Below, piece by piece: positions 54,090 through 64,000 of a stretch of DNA of 64,000 bases (its first letter is position 1; every line of letters starts with the position of its first letter). Origin of the DNA: Chaetoderma sp. LZ-2023a (taxonomy: Eukaryota; Mollusca; Caudofoveata; Chaetodermatida; Chaetodermatidae); assembly GCA_034401795.1 (NCBI GenBank), contig CM067370.1:60490369-60554368 (forward strand). The letters run 5' to 3'. Below the pieces are notes generated by a model that had not been told where the DNA came from, searched no databases, and was given only the letters and a program-made list of their open reading frames with translations. The position numbers and the translations under genes were made by a program.

Positions 54090-55910
54090 ACATGTAATGG
54101 TCAAAGACAAACGTAAAGCTTACAGAAAATGCAAGAAAACTAAGAGAAGTAATGACTACAGACTAACAGAGTATACCAACAAACAGGAAATGCACTAACT
54201 ACAAAGATACGACAAACCCCAAGACCTGGAATTACGTGAGAAGTAGAACAACTCTGAGAGAAAACATTGGAAATCTGAAAGACCCAGAAAGTGATAAGAT
54301 AGCCGCAACTGATGGAGATAAGGCAACTATATTGAATAACTTTTTCTCAAGTGTCTTTGCAAAGGAGAACCGAGATGACATACCCGAGATTTCACCTAGG
54401 AACGATGGCAAATCCTTGGCTGATATTTTGATTACTCATCAAGCTGTAGAAAAGAAACTTAGGAATTTAAATACAAAACAAAAGCAAAGAACCAGATGAC
54501 ATACATCCTAAAATTCTGTCTGAAACAGCCAAAGAACTTAGTCTACCGGTCAGCATTCTATTTAACAAATCCTTGGAGGCAGGCGTAATCCCAGAGATAT
54601 GTGGAACTGCAGGTATAATCTGCATCTATAAGAAAAGGTCCTAAAAGTGACCCAGGAAACTATCAACCAGTTAGCTTAACGTGCACACTATGTAAAGTCC
54701 TAGAATCATTTGTACGTGATGCTATCATGGATCACTTAGAACGATACAACCTGCTATCAACCTGCCAGCATGGATTTAGGCCCAACAGATCTTGTAAAAC
54801 CCAGTTACTAGACTATCTGGAAATAGTGACCTAACTGCTAGACATTAACGAGCCAGTGGACGTAATCTATTTAGACGTCAAGAAAGCTTTCGACACTGTG
54901 CCACATAGATGACTACTGAAAAAACTGATAGCATACGGCATCGGAAATAAAATAACAAATTGGATGGACAGTCTTCTAAGCAACAGGAAACAACGGGTCC
55001 AATTATGCGCAACACTCAGATTATAAGAAAGTAACTAGTGGTGTTCCACAAGGCAGTGTTCTTGGACCTGCCGTGTTTATACTTTTCATAAATGATCTAC
55101 CAGACACTATCGAATGCAGCTGCAAAATCTTTGCAGACGACACAAAATTAATTGGAAATCCACAAACATCTGACATCCAGCAGAATATTGAGATAACTTG
55201 CAAGTGGTAGGTAGACTGGCAACTTCGTTTTAATTCAACAAAGATTCATGTACTCCATCTAGGTAGCACAAACCCAGCACTCCAGTATGTCATGGCAGAC
55301 ACTGAGCACCGTGTACCAATAACTCGAACAGACTTTGAAAAGGATCTCAGTGTACACATAGATGAGAAGCTTAGCTTTGATACACACATCAACACAATTG
55401 TAAAGAAATCGTACAGCATACTCTGCGTAATAAAGCGAACCTTTTGCTTCATGAATACTACTACTTTCTTGCTTCTATACAAAACACTGGTTAGACCGGT
55501 ACTGGAATATTGCAACTCTGTATGGTCAGCCTCATCTCATTAGGCAATCAAAAGCGATAGAGAACGTACAGCGGCGGGCCACTAAAATGGTTCAAGGGAT
55601 TAAGACCCTCAGCTGTGAAAATAGAGTAAGAGCGCTCAACCTCTTCTCATTGAAATACTGGAGAACTCGAGGAGACCTTATAGAAGCCTACAAGTTCATG
55701 CATAATATGTACAACATTGATCAGTCCAACCTCTTTGGAATACCCATTACAGAAGTAACACGTGGTCACAGCTACAAAATGAGGATAGATCGTTGTAAAA
55801 CGAATAGGAGAAAATACTTCTTTATCAAGAGTTCCACCAATATGGAATACAATGCCAGCCCAGAAAGTAGAATCCAAGGATCTAAACAATCTCAAAAGCA
55901 GTTTGGATGA
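54090..55910 (+). pseudogene. CR1-like LINE, RT region, many frameshifts
   Basis: In changing frames: a basic linker; NNFFSSVFAKENRDDIP (54330); EPDDIHPKIL (54490); the motif-A block VIYLDVKKAFDTVPHR followed by a stop (54860-54910); SGVPQGSVLGPAVFILFINDLPDTIECSCKIFADDTKLIGNPQ in two parts (55035-55160, F-A-D-D kept); the 55292-55543 thumb (SVHIDEKLSFDTHI, LVRPVLEYCNSVW); and 55587-55910 (SLKYWRTRGDLIEAYKFM, TRGHSYKMRIDRCKTNRRKYFF). The 5' end and EN are missing. Bases to about 56050 are probably its 3'UTR. Confidence 0.9.
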
Positions 55911-56324
55911 ACATCTTTCACATATGAGGTATTGCTATGACTAAATGTGGAGAAAGGATGTGGGTAACCTGACCGTGGGTGTAGGCAGCTCACGCCAGGT
56001 CAATGATCTTGATCTGCTTCTGTAGGTGGCACAACACAGCTGGCGGTTGCAGGTCTTACACACATCCTCGAACACAGCAAAGAAGATTATGCTTGGTAAC
56101 AACATTGCTAGGCTGGGATGGAAACTGCATGAATTTTCTTAAATTTTGTACATAACATACAAACAGCGCAGAGACTACTGGAATAGTTGTGGAACCACAC
56201 AAATCTGATGTATACTTTGTAAATATACTAATTCCAGAATTTTTACACTCAAAATTTGCTATGGAAACACCATTGACTAATGAGCTGTAGTATTGGGTGC
56301 AGAATTGCATCAGTCTGCAGCTCA

Positions 56325-56326
<2 letters not shown>

Positions 56327-56385
<59 letters not shown>
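56327..56385. repeat. (TA)n microsatellite
   Basis: Uninterrupted TA run of about 58 bases. Confidence 0.98.
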
Positions 56386-56389
<4 letters not shown>

Positions 56390-56454
56390 TGCAGTCGGTA
56401 AAGTAAAAATCGCTTCCTCTCATAAAGCATCGCAAAGTATTTGCGTTATTAATA

Positions 56455-56518
56455 ACAGTCGGGACTAGCGAAAGCCTTAGGCTTAAGTCCTATGATACGG
56501 TGATGATGATGATGATGA
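56455..56518 (+). mobile_element. CR1-like 3' tail with (GAT)n
   Basis: GCGAAAGCCTTAGGCTTAAGTCCT followed by a GAT run matches the LINE end at 19390-19443 (GCCTAAGGCGTAAGTCCT then GAT repeats). Only the last ~60 bases are present. Confidence 0.75.
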
Positions 56519-56521
56519 AAT

Positions 56522-56570
56522 AAGCACAAGTTACCACTTTTCGTGAGGGTTAAGAATAAGGATATAGCCA
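56522..56570 (+). mobile_element. Right end of the hAT-like MITE family
   Basis: CACAAGTTACCACTTTTCGTGAGGG, then TTAAGAATAAGGATATAGCC, as at the right end of 59065-59303. The left part is absent; it abuts the CR1 tail. Confidence 0.75.
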
Positions 56571-57016
56571 CTATTGGGCTTTTCTCTGCATCAAGCTTTC
56601 TTGAATCAATTAAAGATTTATATGGGCATCAGTATGTAAAAGAGCCAACTCACTTTAGAGGCAATTAAACGGCAAATACATTAGATCTTATAATATCAAA
56701 TGAGAATATGGTAGAAAATATAATCATAAATGCACCTATAGGAAAGAGCCACCATGCAAGCATAAGCTTTACTTTCAATTATTATCTAAATACCATCTTG
56801 CAAAACCCTCACTACATTTTCAATAGAGGTGATTATGATGGTATGCGTGCAGATGCTGCAAATATTGACTGGACATCTAAATTATCTGGTGACATTGAGC
56901 ATGATTGGTGTGAAATATTAAATGAAAATAAAAGGCTAACTGATACATTTGTTCCAATATCTAAAATTAATGCAAGAAAAAAATCAGTACCTAACCAAAA
57001 CTGTCTTAAAATCTAA
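56571..57016 (+). pseudogene. LINE endonuclease C-terminal part
   Basis: EPTHFRGN then TANTLDLIISNENMVENI (with a stop between) and PIGKSHHASISFTFNYY are the last APE-endonuclease blocks (usual RG...LDLI and SDH). Here the SDH motif reads S-H-H, losing the Asp. A linker follows (IFNRGDYDGMRADAANIDW). It begins at the MITE end, so the rest of EN is missing. Confidence 0.8.
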
Positions 57017-58838
57017 AACAGAAGAGACTTGCCTTTCAAAAATGGAAAAATTCACGTGACAATAATGACTATTTGTTTTAACAGAAATCATGCAAAATTG
57101 TGTAGGAAAGCAAAGCAAAATTTTGAACAAAAAATAGCAACCGAATCAAAATATAACCTGAAAGCTTTTTTTCATTATGCTAAATCTAAATGGAAAAAGA
57201 AAAATGTGTGTGTGACCTAAAGAAACCAAATGGAACCCTCACAAATTCAGATTCTGAGAAGGCTGATGTCTTAAATACATTTTTCACTTGAGTCTTTAGG
57301 CACGAGGATATGTCCCATCTGCCCAGCTTTAGCTACAGACAATATTCCACAATTCTAAATGAGATCTTAATTACAGAAGACATGGTGATAAAAAAATGGG
57401 AAGATATCAATACGAGTAAATCTGCTGGCCCTAATGGGATATATCCACGTGTTTTGAAAGAACTAAACAGCCTCATAGCCTACCCCGCTTCTTCACTTCT
57501 TTAGAAACTCGCTGAAGCAGGGAAATTTACCATCACTTTGGAAACTGGCTCATGTGTCACCTTTATTTACAAAAAGTGATGGGCAGTCCGCAAACAATTA
57601 TTGTCCTACTAGTCTGACATCAGTTGTGTGCAAAATACTGGAATCTCTAATAAAAGACCATTTAGTAACCCATTTGGAAACTGGCAATCTGATAACTAAA
57701 GACCAGGATGGATTTATTAGGGGATGCTCATGTGTCACACAATGCATTGTCATTCTAGATATTTGGACAGATGTCTTAGATCATAACGGGCCGATTGACA
57801 CTCTATTTAGATTTTGCTAAGGCATTCGACACTGTACTACACGAGCGACTTCTACTCAAACTTGAGAGATATGGTATTCAGGGACTGGTCTTAAATTGGA
57901 TAAGAGGATTCTTATGTAATAGAAAACAACTAGTGGTAGTAAATGGTACACACTCTAAAGAAGCTCAAATTCTCAGTGGGGTCCCTCAGGGTAGAGTTCT
58001 GGTCCCACTTCTTTTCATTTGTTATGTAAATGACCTGCATGAAAATATAAACTCACCCATTCACATGTTTGCAGAAGATACCAAAATTCATAGAGAAATA
58101 TTCTCCATAACAGATGCATCAGAACTTTAAGATGATCTGAACAATATGGAAGACTGGTGTTGTACATGGCAAATTCATTTAAATCTAGAAAAGTGTAGTT
58201 TAATGCATTTAGGATCAAATAACAAGAAGTATCCATATTATGCAAACAAAGGGGGTACACAAGGCAAACTAAATGAAGATATTGTCGTTAATGATCTCTG
58301 TATTAATATTGATAATCAGCTCAAATTTAGTAAACATTGTAAGACACAGGCAAATAAGGCTAACAAAATTTTAAGATTAATCAGACGATCTTCTACCTAT
58401 TTGGATGCACCAACATTAGTAAAATTGTATACTTCTCTTGTAAGGCCAATCCTGGAATATGGCAATGGTGCATGGTGCCCCATGTTCATTAAAGATTGTG
58501 AAACCCTCGAATCTGTAAAAGAAGAGCAACAAAAATCTTTTTGATAGACTTAAACATTTGAAGCTTCCATCATTATATAATCGACGTGCAAGGGGGATAT
58601 GATTGAATCATACAAACATCTACATAATATTTATAATATTCAAAGCCAGTATCTTGAATTAGATAACAAAGCCAAAACCCGTGGACATAGCCTGAAATTA
58701 TCCAAAAGGCAGGCAAATAAAACCATAAGACAGCATTTCCTTTCAAGTCGTATCACCAACAACTGGAATAGGTTACCTGAAACTGTCGTAAATTCCCCAA
58801 GCTTAAATAGCTTTAAAAACCAATTAGAAATATATTGA
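57017..58838 (+). pseudogene. LINE reverse transcriptase (CR1/L2 group), frameshifted
   Basis: INTSKSAGPNGIYPRVLKEL (57400); MSPLFTKSDGQSANNYCPTSLTSVVCKILESLIKDHL (in two parts, 57554); LYLDFAKAFDTVLHERLLLKL (motif A, 57800); LSGVPQGRVLVPLLFICYVNDL; MFAEDTKIHRE, where the active site F-A-D-D has become F-A-E-D; then 58146-58544 (NLEKCSLMHLG, CINIDNQLKFSKHC, LVRPILEYGNGAW) and 58599-58838 (MIESYKHLHNIYN, KTRGHSLKLSKRQANKTIRQHFL, NNWNRLPETVVNSPSLNSFKNQLE). At least five frameshifts. Confidence 0.92.
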
Positions 58839-59064
58839 CTACCTTTTGGTATATACAAGAACCTATGCATAACAGGTGCTCTGCAGTAAACATTGCCTAT
58901 CTTAGAAACCTATAAGATGCAATGCATTTACTGTATGATCTACCTACAGGCTAAATGGCCTATCAAGGTAGTACATGATAAGTATAAGTATGATCTTGGC
59001 TACTAGTATACCAATAAATAAGTAATCTTCACCTCGCACCATTTTGTTTGTATATAGTTATATT

Positions 59065-59303
59065 GGCTATATCTTGATTCTCACCCCTTCCATAGGTTTA
59101 CTATGGGATTTCGATTTGCCATTAAATCTGGTTAAAGGGCTATAAATAAAATTATCTATAATGTTTTCAATGTCTACACCTTAATAAGTACGGCAATACT
59201 TCTATGATGCTTTTTTCGCCATACGAAGAAAGTGGTAAAATTAAATAACAGAAATAAACACAGGTTACCGCTTTTCGTGAGGGATAAGAATAAGGATATA
59301 GCC
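59065..59303 (+). mobile_element. Complete 239-bp hAT-like MITE
   Basis: Left end GGCTATATCTTGATTCTCACC, right end (reverse complement) GGCTATATCCTTATTCTTATCC: inverted repeats of about 28 bases. It is flanked by the perfect 8-bp direct repeat GTTATATT (59057-59064 and 59304-59311). An 8-bp duplication and short inverted ends fit the hAT superfamily. No coding capacity. Relatives: 41657, 49276, 56522. Confidence 0.9.
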
Positions 59304-59429
59304 GTTATATTTAAGTTAAGTTGTTTCTGACAGCAGGTTTACACCTGTATGGTCAGATTTTCATCATCACAATACTGTGTGCTGTTACTTCCAGTTTCTT
59401 TCTAGTTGTGCGGTGTAGTCATATAGCAG

Positions 59430-59535
59430 TGCTTGGTTTCACCAGTGTTTGTCTAGCCAAGCTTTAAAAGTGCAGACCGATGGCGATTCTATGTGGCTAG
59501 GCAGCTTATTCCACACCCAGGCTTCTTGAGAATTT
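59430..59535 (-). pseudogene. LINE RT C-terminal scrap
   Basis: The minus strand reads AWVWNKLPSHIESPSVCTFK then AWLDKHW and a stop: the WN-x-LP...S-V-x-x-FK...LD end of a CR1/L2 RT. About 30 codons. Confidence 0.7.
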
Positions 59536-61013
59536 TACAGGGGAGCAATCAGTTGCTCTCCTGGATTTCAGTTGAGGCGAGTGAGGCGAGCAACCTTATT
59601 GCTCACCTAAACTTGAGCAAGGCGAGCAAACTCAAAAAGTTAATTTAGGGTACATGTACACACACCATCACGCATCATGACACATGCACGCACCACACAT
59701 GCAATTGCATGCTCACACTGACAAGCATGCACGCAGGCACGCACGCATGCACGCACACCTGAATTATAGAATATGTCGAATAAAAGTTGATTTTCCGTAT
59801 CATAATAGTACATCTGGTTATGTATTATTCGAAGTAGAATAAAAAAGCATCCGGTTTTGTTTCTACAAGAATTGATAACACTTATCAGATATACTATGGC
59901 CTTCTTCAGCCACCCAGCTGAGGTGAGGCTGAGCTGCTTTCGCTGTTTGTCAAGACAAATATAAGACAAATCTTTCTCCTTCGATCAATACTTACCATTA
60001 TATTACTCTTTGATAATACAGCTAGCTTGCTAGCTGGCTCTAGGTATCTAGATTTAGAAAGCTTTACCAGCTCCTGGAACCGGGTACCCGGCTCCCAACA
60101 ACCGGGTACCCGTCTGCCAGTGAGACTCATTCTTGTTTGCATAGCAACAAGAGCAATACATTCTTTTTGCATATAGAAATATCTTAGTTTTCTCAGTTTT
60201 CTTTATGCCTAATTAAGCTAGTTTCGTGCCTGGAATTATTGGATTACTATGGAAGGAGCTACTGAAACTCAGGTCGTGTTCTTTCATGCTCTTCTCTAGT
60301 ATATATGGAGACTTAAGTCTCTGAAATTTTGTCTGTGTTGCAGTTCCCAATTTCTGACCCCGAATCTGGGACGTGTGGTTACAGCGAAATATGCCAGATA
60401 AGATCGCCTCCTTTCATCCCAATGGCGATCGGGCAGTAATAGGAAATTGGATGTTGGCTATACGGTTTTTAACACTAAAATCGGCTGACGTCATTCTCCA
60501 TATCATTTTATGGTGAAGGAAATGTTTCATTAATTCGCGCATCTTATTCTTGGTGCTGCATGCGTTTTTGTACCAGAAACTTTAGAATTATGTCAAGTTT
60601 TGCGTGGTAATCACGATCTGTTTTCATTGATCGATGGTTTCAAAATTCTTGATTTAAGATGTCTGTTCTGCAGTTTTACGTGTTCTGCAGCAGTTTGTTT
60701 TAATGCATTTGGTTGTTTCCTTCACGTATCGTTTTGGCCTTCGTTTAAGAAGTATAATTTTAAAATTAATTCTTAAATATACCGCGAATGGTTCCTGGTT
60801 CCGTGTGATACATCCTTCAGGATCTGTTTATGGGTGTATTAGTGGCCGCTGTCGTTCTTGTCGCCAGCTTACGCGATCTTGGTTGTAACGTTGCGGGTGT
60901 GGGGTGCCAGATGGTTAACATTTAATTCATGGTCAAAATATTTGAAGATTATTTGTCTGCCTTCCATTCCTGTTTCGTTCCGCTTGCTTATTTTAGGTTT
61001 TGTGCTTATTTTT
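59536..61013. other. No gene seen; probable 5' region of the second DIRS-like element
   Basis: Contains GCAC/ACGC-rich repeats (59652-59760), a pair of CGGGTACCCG palindromes (60081-60090, 60103-60112; spacing 22 bases) and a hairpin GATCGCC/GGCGATC (60402-60430). A polypyrimidine-AG (TTATTTTTTAG, ends 61016) precedes the zinc-motif exon and looks like a splice acceptor. The terminal repeat of the element was not identified. Confidence 0.5.
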
Positions 61014-63033
61014 TAGGCCAAGCCTACCCCGCCATCTTGCTCTGAGTGCCACAAGTTTGTGAAGGTTGCCTATAAGGACCATGTTTGTTTTAGATGCACC
61101 AAGTGTAACGTAGATGTACAGAGTGGCCATTTGAGTTTCTAGTTGAGTTCCTTGCCCAGAAGGACTTGGCTGGGTCTGACGCGGGGTTAGGCGGTGCGAA
61201 AAGAAATCGTGGATCATCCGTTTCGGCCCCTGGGACCGCTCCATGTCTGCAGTCGGAGGCTTCGGAGATGGCACCTCAGATGTGGTTTGGGCCCGCTATG
61301 CAAGAAACCTTGCATAGTGGGCCCAAACCACGCAGGTGTCATCTCTGATACCGAAGACTGTAGGGCAATCTCTCTGCCTGGTTCGGACCCTGTCCTTGGA
61401 CATGGTTCTGGACTGACTACTGAGGGGGCCATCTCGTATGGCTCCCTGGCAGTCCCGTCGGGGTCCTACTTCTCTGCGGCCACCTCCGTGTGGTCCAGTG
61501 GCGGTGGGCGGTCTGTCGGGCATGGGAGCCATTCACCAGGATGGCTCCAGTGCTTCCTCATCCGGTGACGACTTCAGAGTCTGAGGATGAGGAGGCCGAA
61601 GAGGAGAATTTGTTGTGGCCTGAGATACCGCGGGTAGAGTGCATGGAGGTCGATTCCGTCATGGATGGAACCGCCATCCATTTGTCTGGCTTGGCTCAAG
61701 CTGGGGCGGCAGCCTCTCCACCCGTGGTTGAGGGCACACCGCTACCGGGCACCCATCCAGTGCTGGTTGGTTTGCCACCAACCGACATGGTGACGGATGT
61801 TGCTGGCCAGGCTTGGTACATGTCTATCTTGCCTGGTCCAGCAGCCACACGTGAGGTGCCATTGGCGCCTGTGTATGGCCACGGTTCCATTACAACTATG
61901 GGTCTGCATGGTTTTCCGTGCAGGCCTACTCCATGGAACAGTATGTTTCATAGGGTGGTGGCGGAACCGTACAGTACCAGTGTTGCTGGCTTTCCAGCAG
62001 TGGCTCCTAGTTGGGAGGCCACTGCGGGTAGACCTGTGAATACGTCAACGGGTGATGTATTCATGAGGGTGTCTTCTTCGGAGATGGATTGGTCTGAGGC
62101 TCTGGCTTGGCTAGCCAGGTGGACCCGTCCATAGTTTCGGCCATGAAGACATGCCCCGTCCATCGGTTGCGTCGATTCGGACAGGGGTCTTGCCCGCTGC
62201 TCGGATTCAGGCCATTGAACTGGATCCACAGTTCAAGGAGTTGCTCGAGGCTATTTATAGCAAGCAACTCTTGACCAAGTGCCAGCTCCCTGTAGCCTCT
62301 AGGGAGGTGCGGACAAGGTGCCGGATTCCCAGAGAGGAGTACGAGCGCTATGGTGTGGTACCAACGGTCACTGAGGATGACCGTTGGGTTCTTGAGGTCC
62401 AGAGTGCTGGAGCGGGTTGTCCCACTAAGGCGCTTGTGGACAGATCCCAGACTCACAATGAGGAAGTCCTGTCCCTATGCGATGAGGGGGTGAGGGCAGC
62501 AGTGAATGCTGTCAATCACTCTTATCGTTTACTTAAGTCGGTGTGGGCTGAAGCGGGGGCAGGCCACCCTGTGGCGCTGTCTTGCATAAACGAAGTCCAG
62601 GAGGCAGATGGCCCTTGACCATATGCATCCGGCTATGGCTGTCAGGGAGCGTTTGCTTGGAATGCCTCTGAACGGTCCTAGCATCTTTGGTGGCCAAGCG
62701 CGGGCCATCTTAGAGGACTCTGCTAACATAGTGCAGAGTCGGTTAGTGGTTAACCTCCAGCTGGAGCTAGTGCGTCAGGCACATGCACTCGGGACTGTGG
62801 CTAAACCGTTGACCGTTCAACCTTCCTCCAAGAAACAGACGAAGCAGAAGAGCAAGGTGAAAGCCAAGCCAGCTTCTGCTATTGATGGGCCTTCGCAGCC
62901 ACCTGCAGCTAAGAAGGCGAGGAAAGTTGTGGAGGCTCCTGCCCACCCCATTGGTGCTCCTGATGGCCCGAGAGGCGTGAAGGGCAAGGGTAAGTCCACC
63001 AAAGGCGGAAAGAAGGGAGCTGATCGTACCTGA
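61014..63033 (+). pseudogene. DIRS-like element 2, Gag-like ORF1
   Basis: CSECHKFVKVAYKDHVC then FRCTKC near 61037-61110 is the zinc motif shared with the 46-kb DIRS element. It continues in several frames: 61490-62134 (acidic SESEDEEAEEE, Gly/Pro/Val-rich), 62151-62618 (ELDPQFKELLEAI, a helical Gag-like region) and 62608-63033 (GMPLNGPSIFGGQARAILEDSANI, then a Lys-rich tail with KKQTKQKSKVKAKP and GKGKSTKGGKKG). Base composition is much more GC-rich than the other elements. Frameshifts near 61560, 62134 and 62615. Confidence 0.75.
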
Positions 63034-63075
63034 GGGTATGGTAGCTCCATTTGTATCTGCCTGGACTGCGCCTGT

Positions 63076-64000
63076 GTGATAGGAACAGCGGTGCCAGTTA
63101 GACCAGTCAAGCCAAGACCAAAATGGTTCTCTCTCGTTAAGAGGGAGCGGATCGCGAGCCAGACACCCGCATTAGGCATCAATGTGTCTATAGTGAGTGG
63201 AAGGCTCATGCGTTTCGTCGCGGCTTGGCGAGGTGTGACGTCAGACAGTCTGGTCCTGGGGATGGGTACATGCCAGAGTGGTGGGATTTTCCACTACAAA
63301 ATCTGTTTTGGCACCTGTCTGGACTCCCGTACCAAGGGAGCCAGACAAGTTAGAAGCCATTCAAAACGAAGTGTTAGGGTTGTTTCTGAAGGGAGCAATA
63401 AAACCAGCAAAGCAGAGCACTCCAGGCTTCTATTCAAACATGTTCCTTGTCCCCCAGAGCACCGGGGTGGGGGGGAGGGGGTGGGTGGGGTGGAGACCTG
63501 TACTCAATCTCAGACCATTGAATTAGTTTACCCATATGGTTTCACCAGAGTGGTCCTAGCGGTGACCGCATTTCTTAGAAGAGGGAATGGGGCACTTCAC
63601 ACCTACATAGATTATTGGCTTATCAAGGCAGACACGCCAGCCAGGTTAGGAGTGGATACTACTCTGACTCTGAAATTGCTTTCAGATCTAGGCTGCATAG
63701 TCAACAGGGAGAAATCCGAGTTGACACCCACTCAACACTTCGTTTATTTGGGGATGCGATTCGATCTCAAGGAAGGCAGGGTTTACCCGTCAGAGCCCAG
63801 AGTGGTGTCTGTTAGCCATCCTCGAGAGTTTTCGATTCGGAAGCCACATTCAGGCGAGGAGGTTTCTTCAGTCTCCATGGAGCAGGTAATCCCGTATGAT
63901 GCTCTGATGCGAAGACCATCTAGTTGTATCTGATGTCTCTGTGGAAACAGAGAACAGAACCCCGGTCAAAGCTGGTACCAGTTTTGGAGCCAATGATGTC
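63076..64000 (+). pseudogene. DIRS-like element 2, reverse transcriptase with internal deletion, cut by window end
   Basis: The frame 63278-63526 gives LEAIQNEVLGLFLKGAIKPA, STPGFYSNMFLVPQSTG and WRPVLNLRPLN, the N-terminal DIRS RT blocks. Directly after, in another frame (to 63933), come FTRVVLAVTAFLRRG, HTYIDYWLI, NREKSELTPTQHFVYLGMRFDL and YPSEPR, the C-terminal blocks. Roughly 100 residues between NLRPLN and FTRVV, including motif A with its catalytic Asp, are missing. The active site is Y-I-D-Y instead of Y-x-D-D. RNase H and recombinase would lie beyond 64000. Confidence 0.9.

Noticed and set aside
61194-61532. Overlapping frames on both strands at 61.2-61.5 kb
   Set aside because: GC-rich DNA leaves several frames open; only the plus strand is consistent with the DIRS Gag order.
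1-64000. CRISPR arrays, bacterial operons or ribosome binding sites
   Set aside because: Nothing of the kind is visible; content is eukaryotic transposable elements.

Overview
The window looks like a repeat-rich stretch of a metazoan genome, most likely a marine invertebrate. The evidence is the density and mix of elements: CR1/L2-like LINEs with APE endonuclease, an I-type LINE with RNase H, Ty3/gypsy, two DIRS-like tyrosine-recombinase retrotransposons, a fossil protein-primed-type DNA polymerase B gene, MITEs, a tRNA-derived SINE and long (TA)n and (GAT)n runs. I recognise no ordinary host gene, rRNA or intact tRNA. Taxonomy cannot be fixed from this sequence alone.

Layout. 1-5771 (minus): 5' part of a decayed Ty3/gypsy element, with RNase H, RT, protease, gag, a tRNA-Lys-type primer binding site and a 1.76-kb LTR. 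5772-9467: a 3.7-kb unit lying between that LTR and a second, inverted copy of it (9468-11395, plus). The unit has its own RNA polymerase II promoter (CRE, E-box, five-unit heat-shock element, two inverted CCAAT boxes, TATA box), a 296-codon ORF with Cys/His clusters, strong hairpins and poly(A) signals. 11396-13597 (minus): N-terminal half of a protein-primed-type family B DNA polymerase, with five in-frame stops and a frameshift, cut off exactly where the LTR begins. 13.7-15.3 kb: a diverged ~154-bp tandem repeat and a 249-bp exact tandem duplication. 16.9-22.4 kb: CR1-like 3' ends in both orientations, a SINE, and a 360-codon L2/Crack-like RT. 22711-34424: a 5.88-kb near-identical tandem duplication; each copy carries the same 5'-truncated I-type LINE with the same two frameshifts. 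34.4-38.7 kb: little that can be recognised. 38.7-41.3 kb: two LINE remnants with a 137-bp foldback MITE inserted between them. 42-53.5 kb: a nearly full-length CR1 (ORF1 PHD-like finger, coiled coil, EN, RT), split in ORF1 by a DIRS element at 45933-53256. 54-58.8 kb: two further plus-strand LINE remnants. 59065-59303: a hAT-like MITE with a perfect 8-bp target duplication. 61-64 kb: a second DIRS-like family, running off the window.

The best-resolved structure is the DIRS element. It has inverted terminal repeats, and an internal complementary region that reproduces the junction of its two ends. The interrupted CR1 ORF1 reads on in frame across the insertion with no target duplication, so the ends are fixed to the base. 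The best candidate for something undescribed is the 3.7-kb transcription unit between two opposed LTRs, with its stress-type promoter and its zinc-finger-like protein carrying an internal histone-H3-like start.
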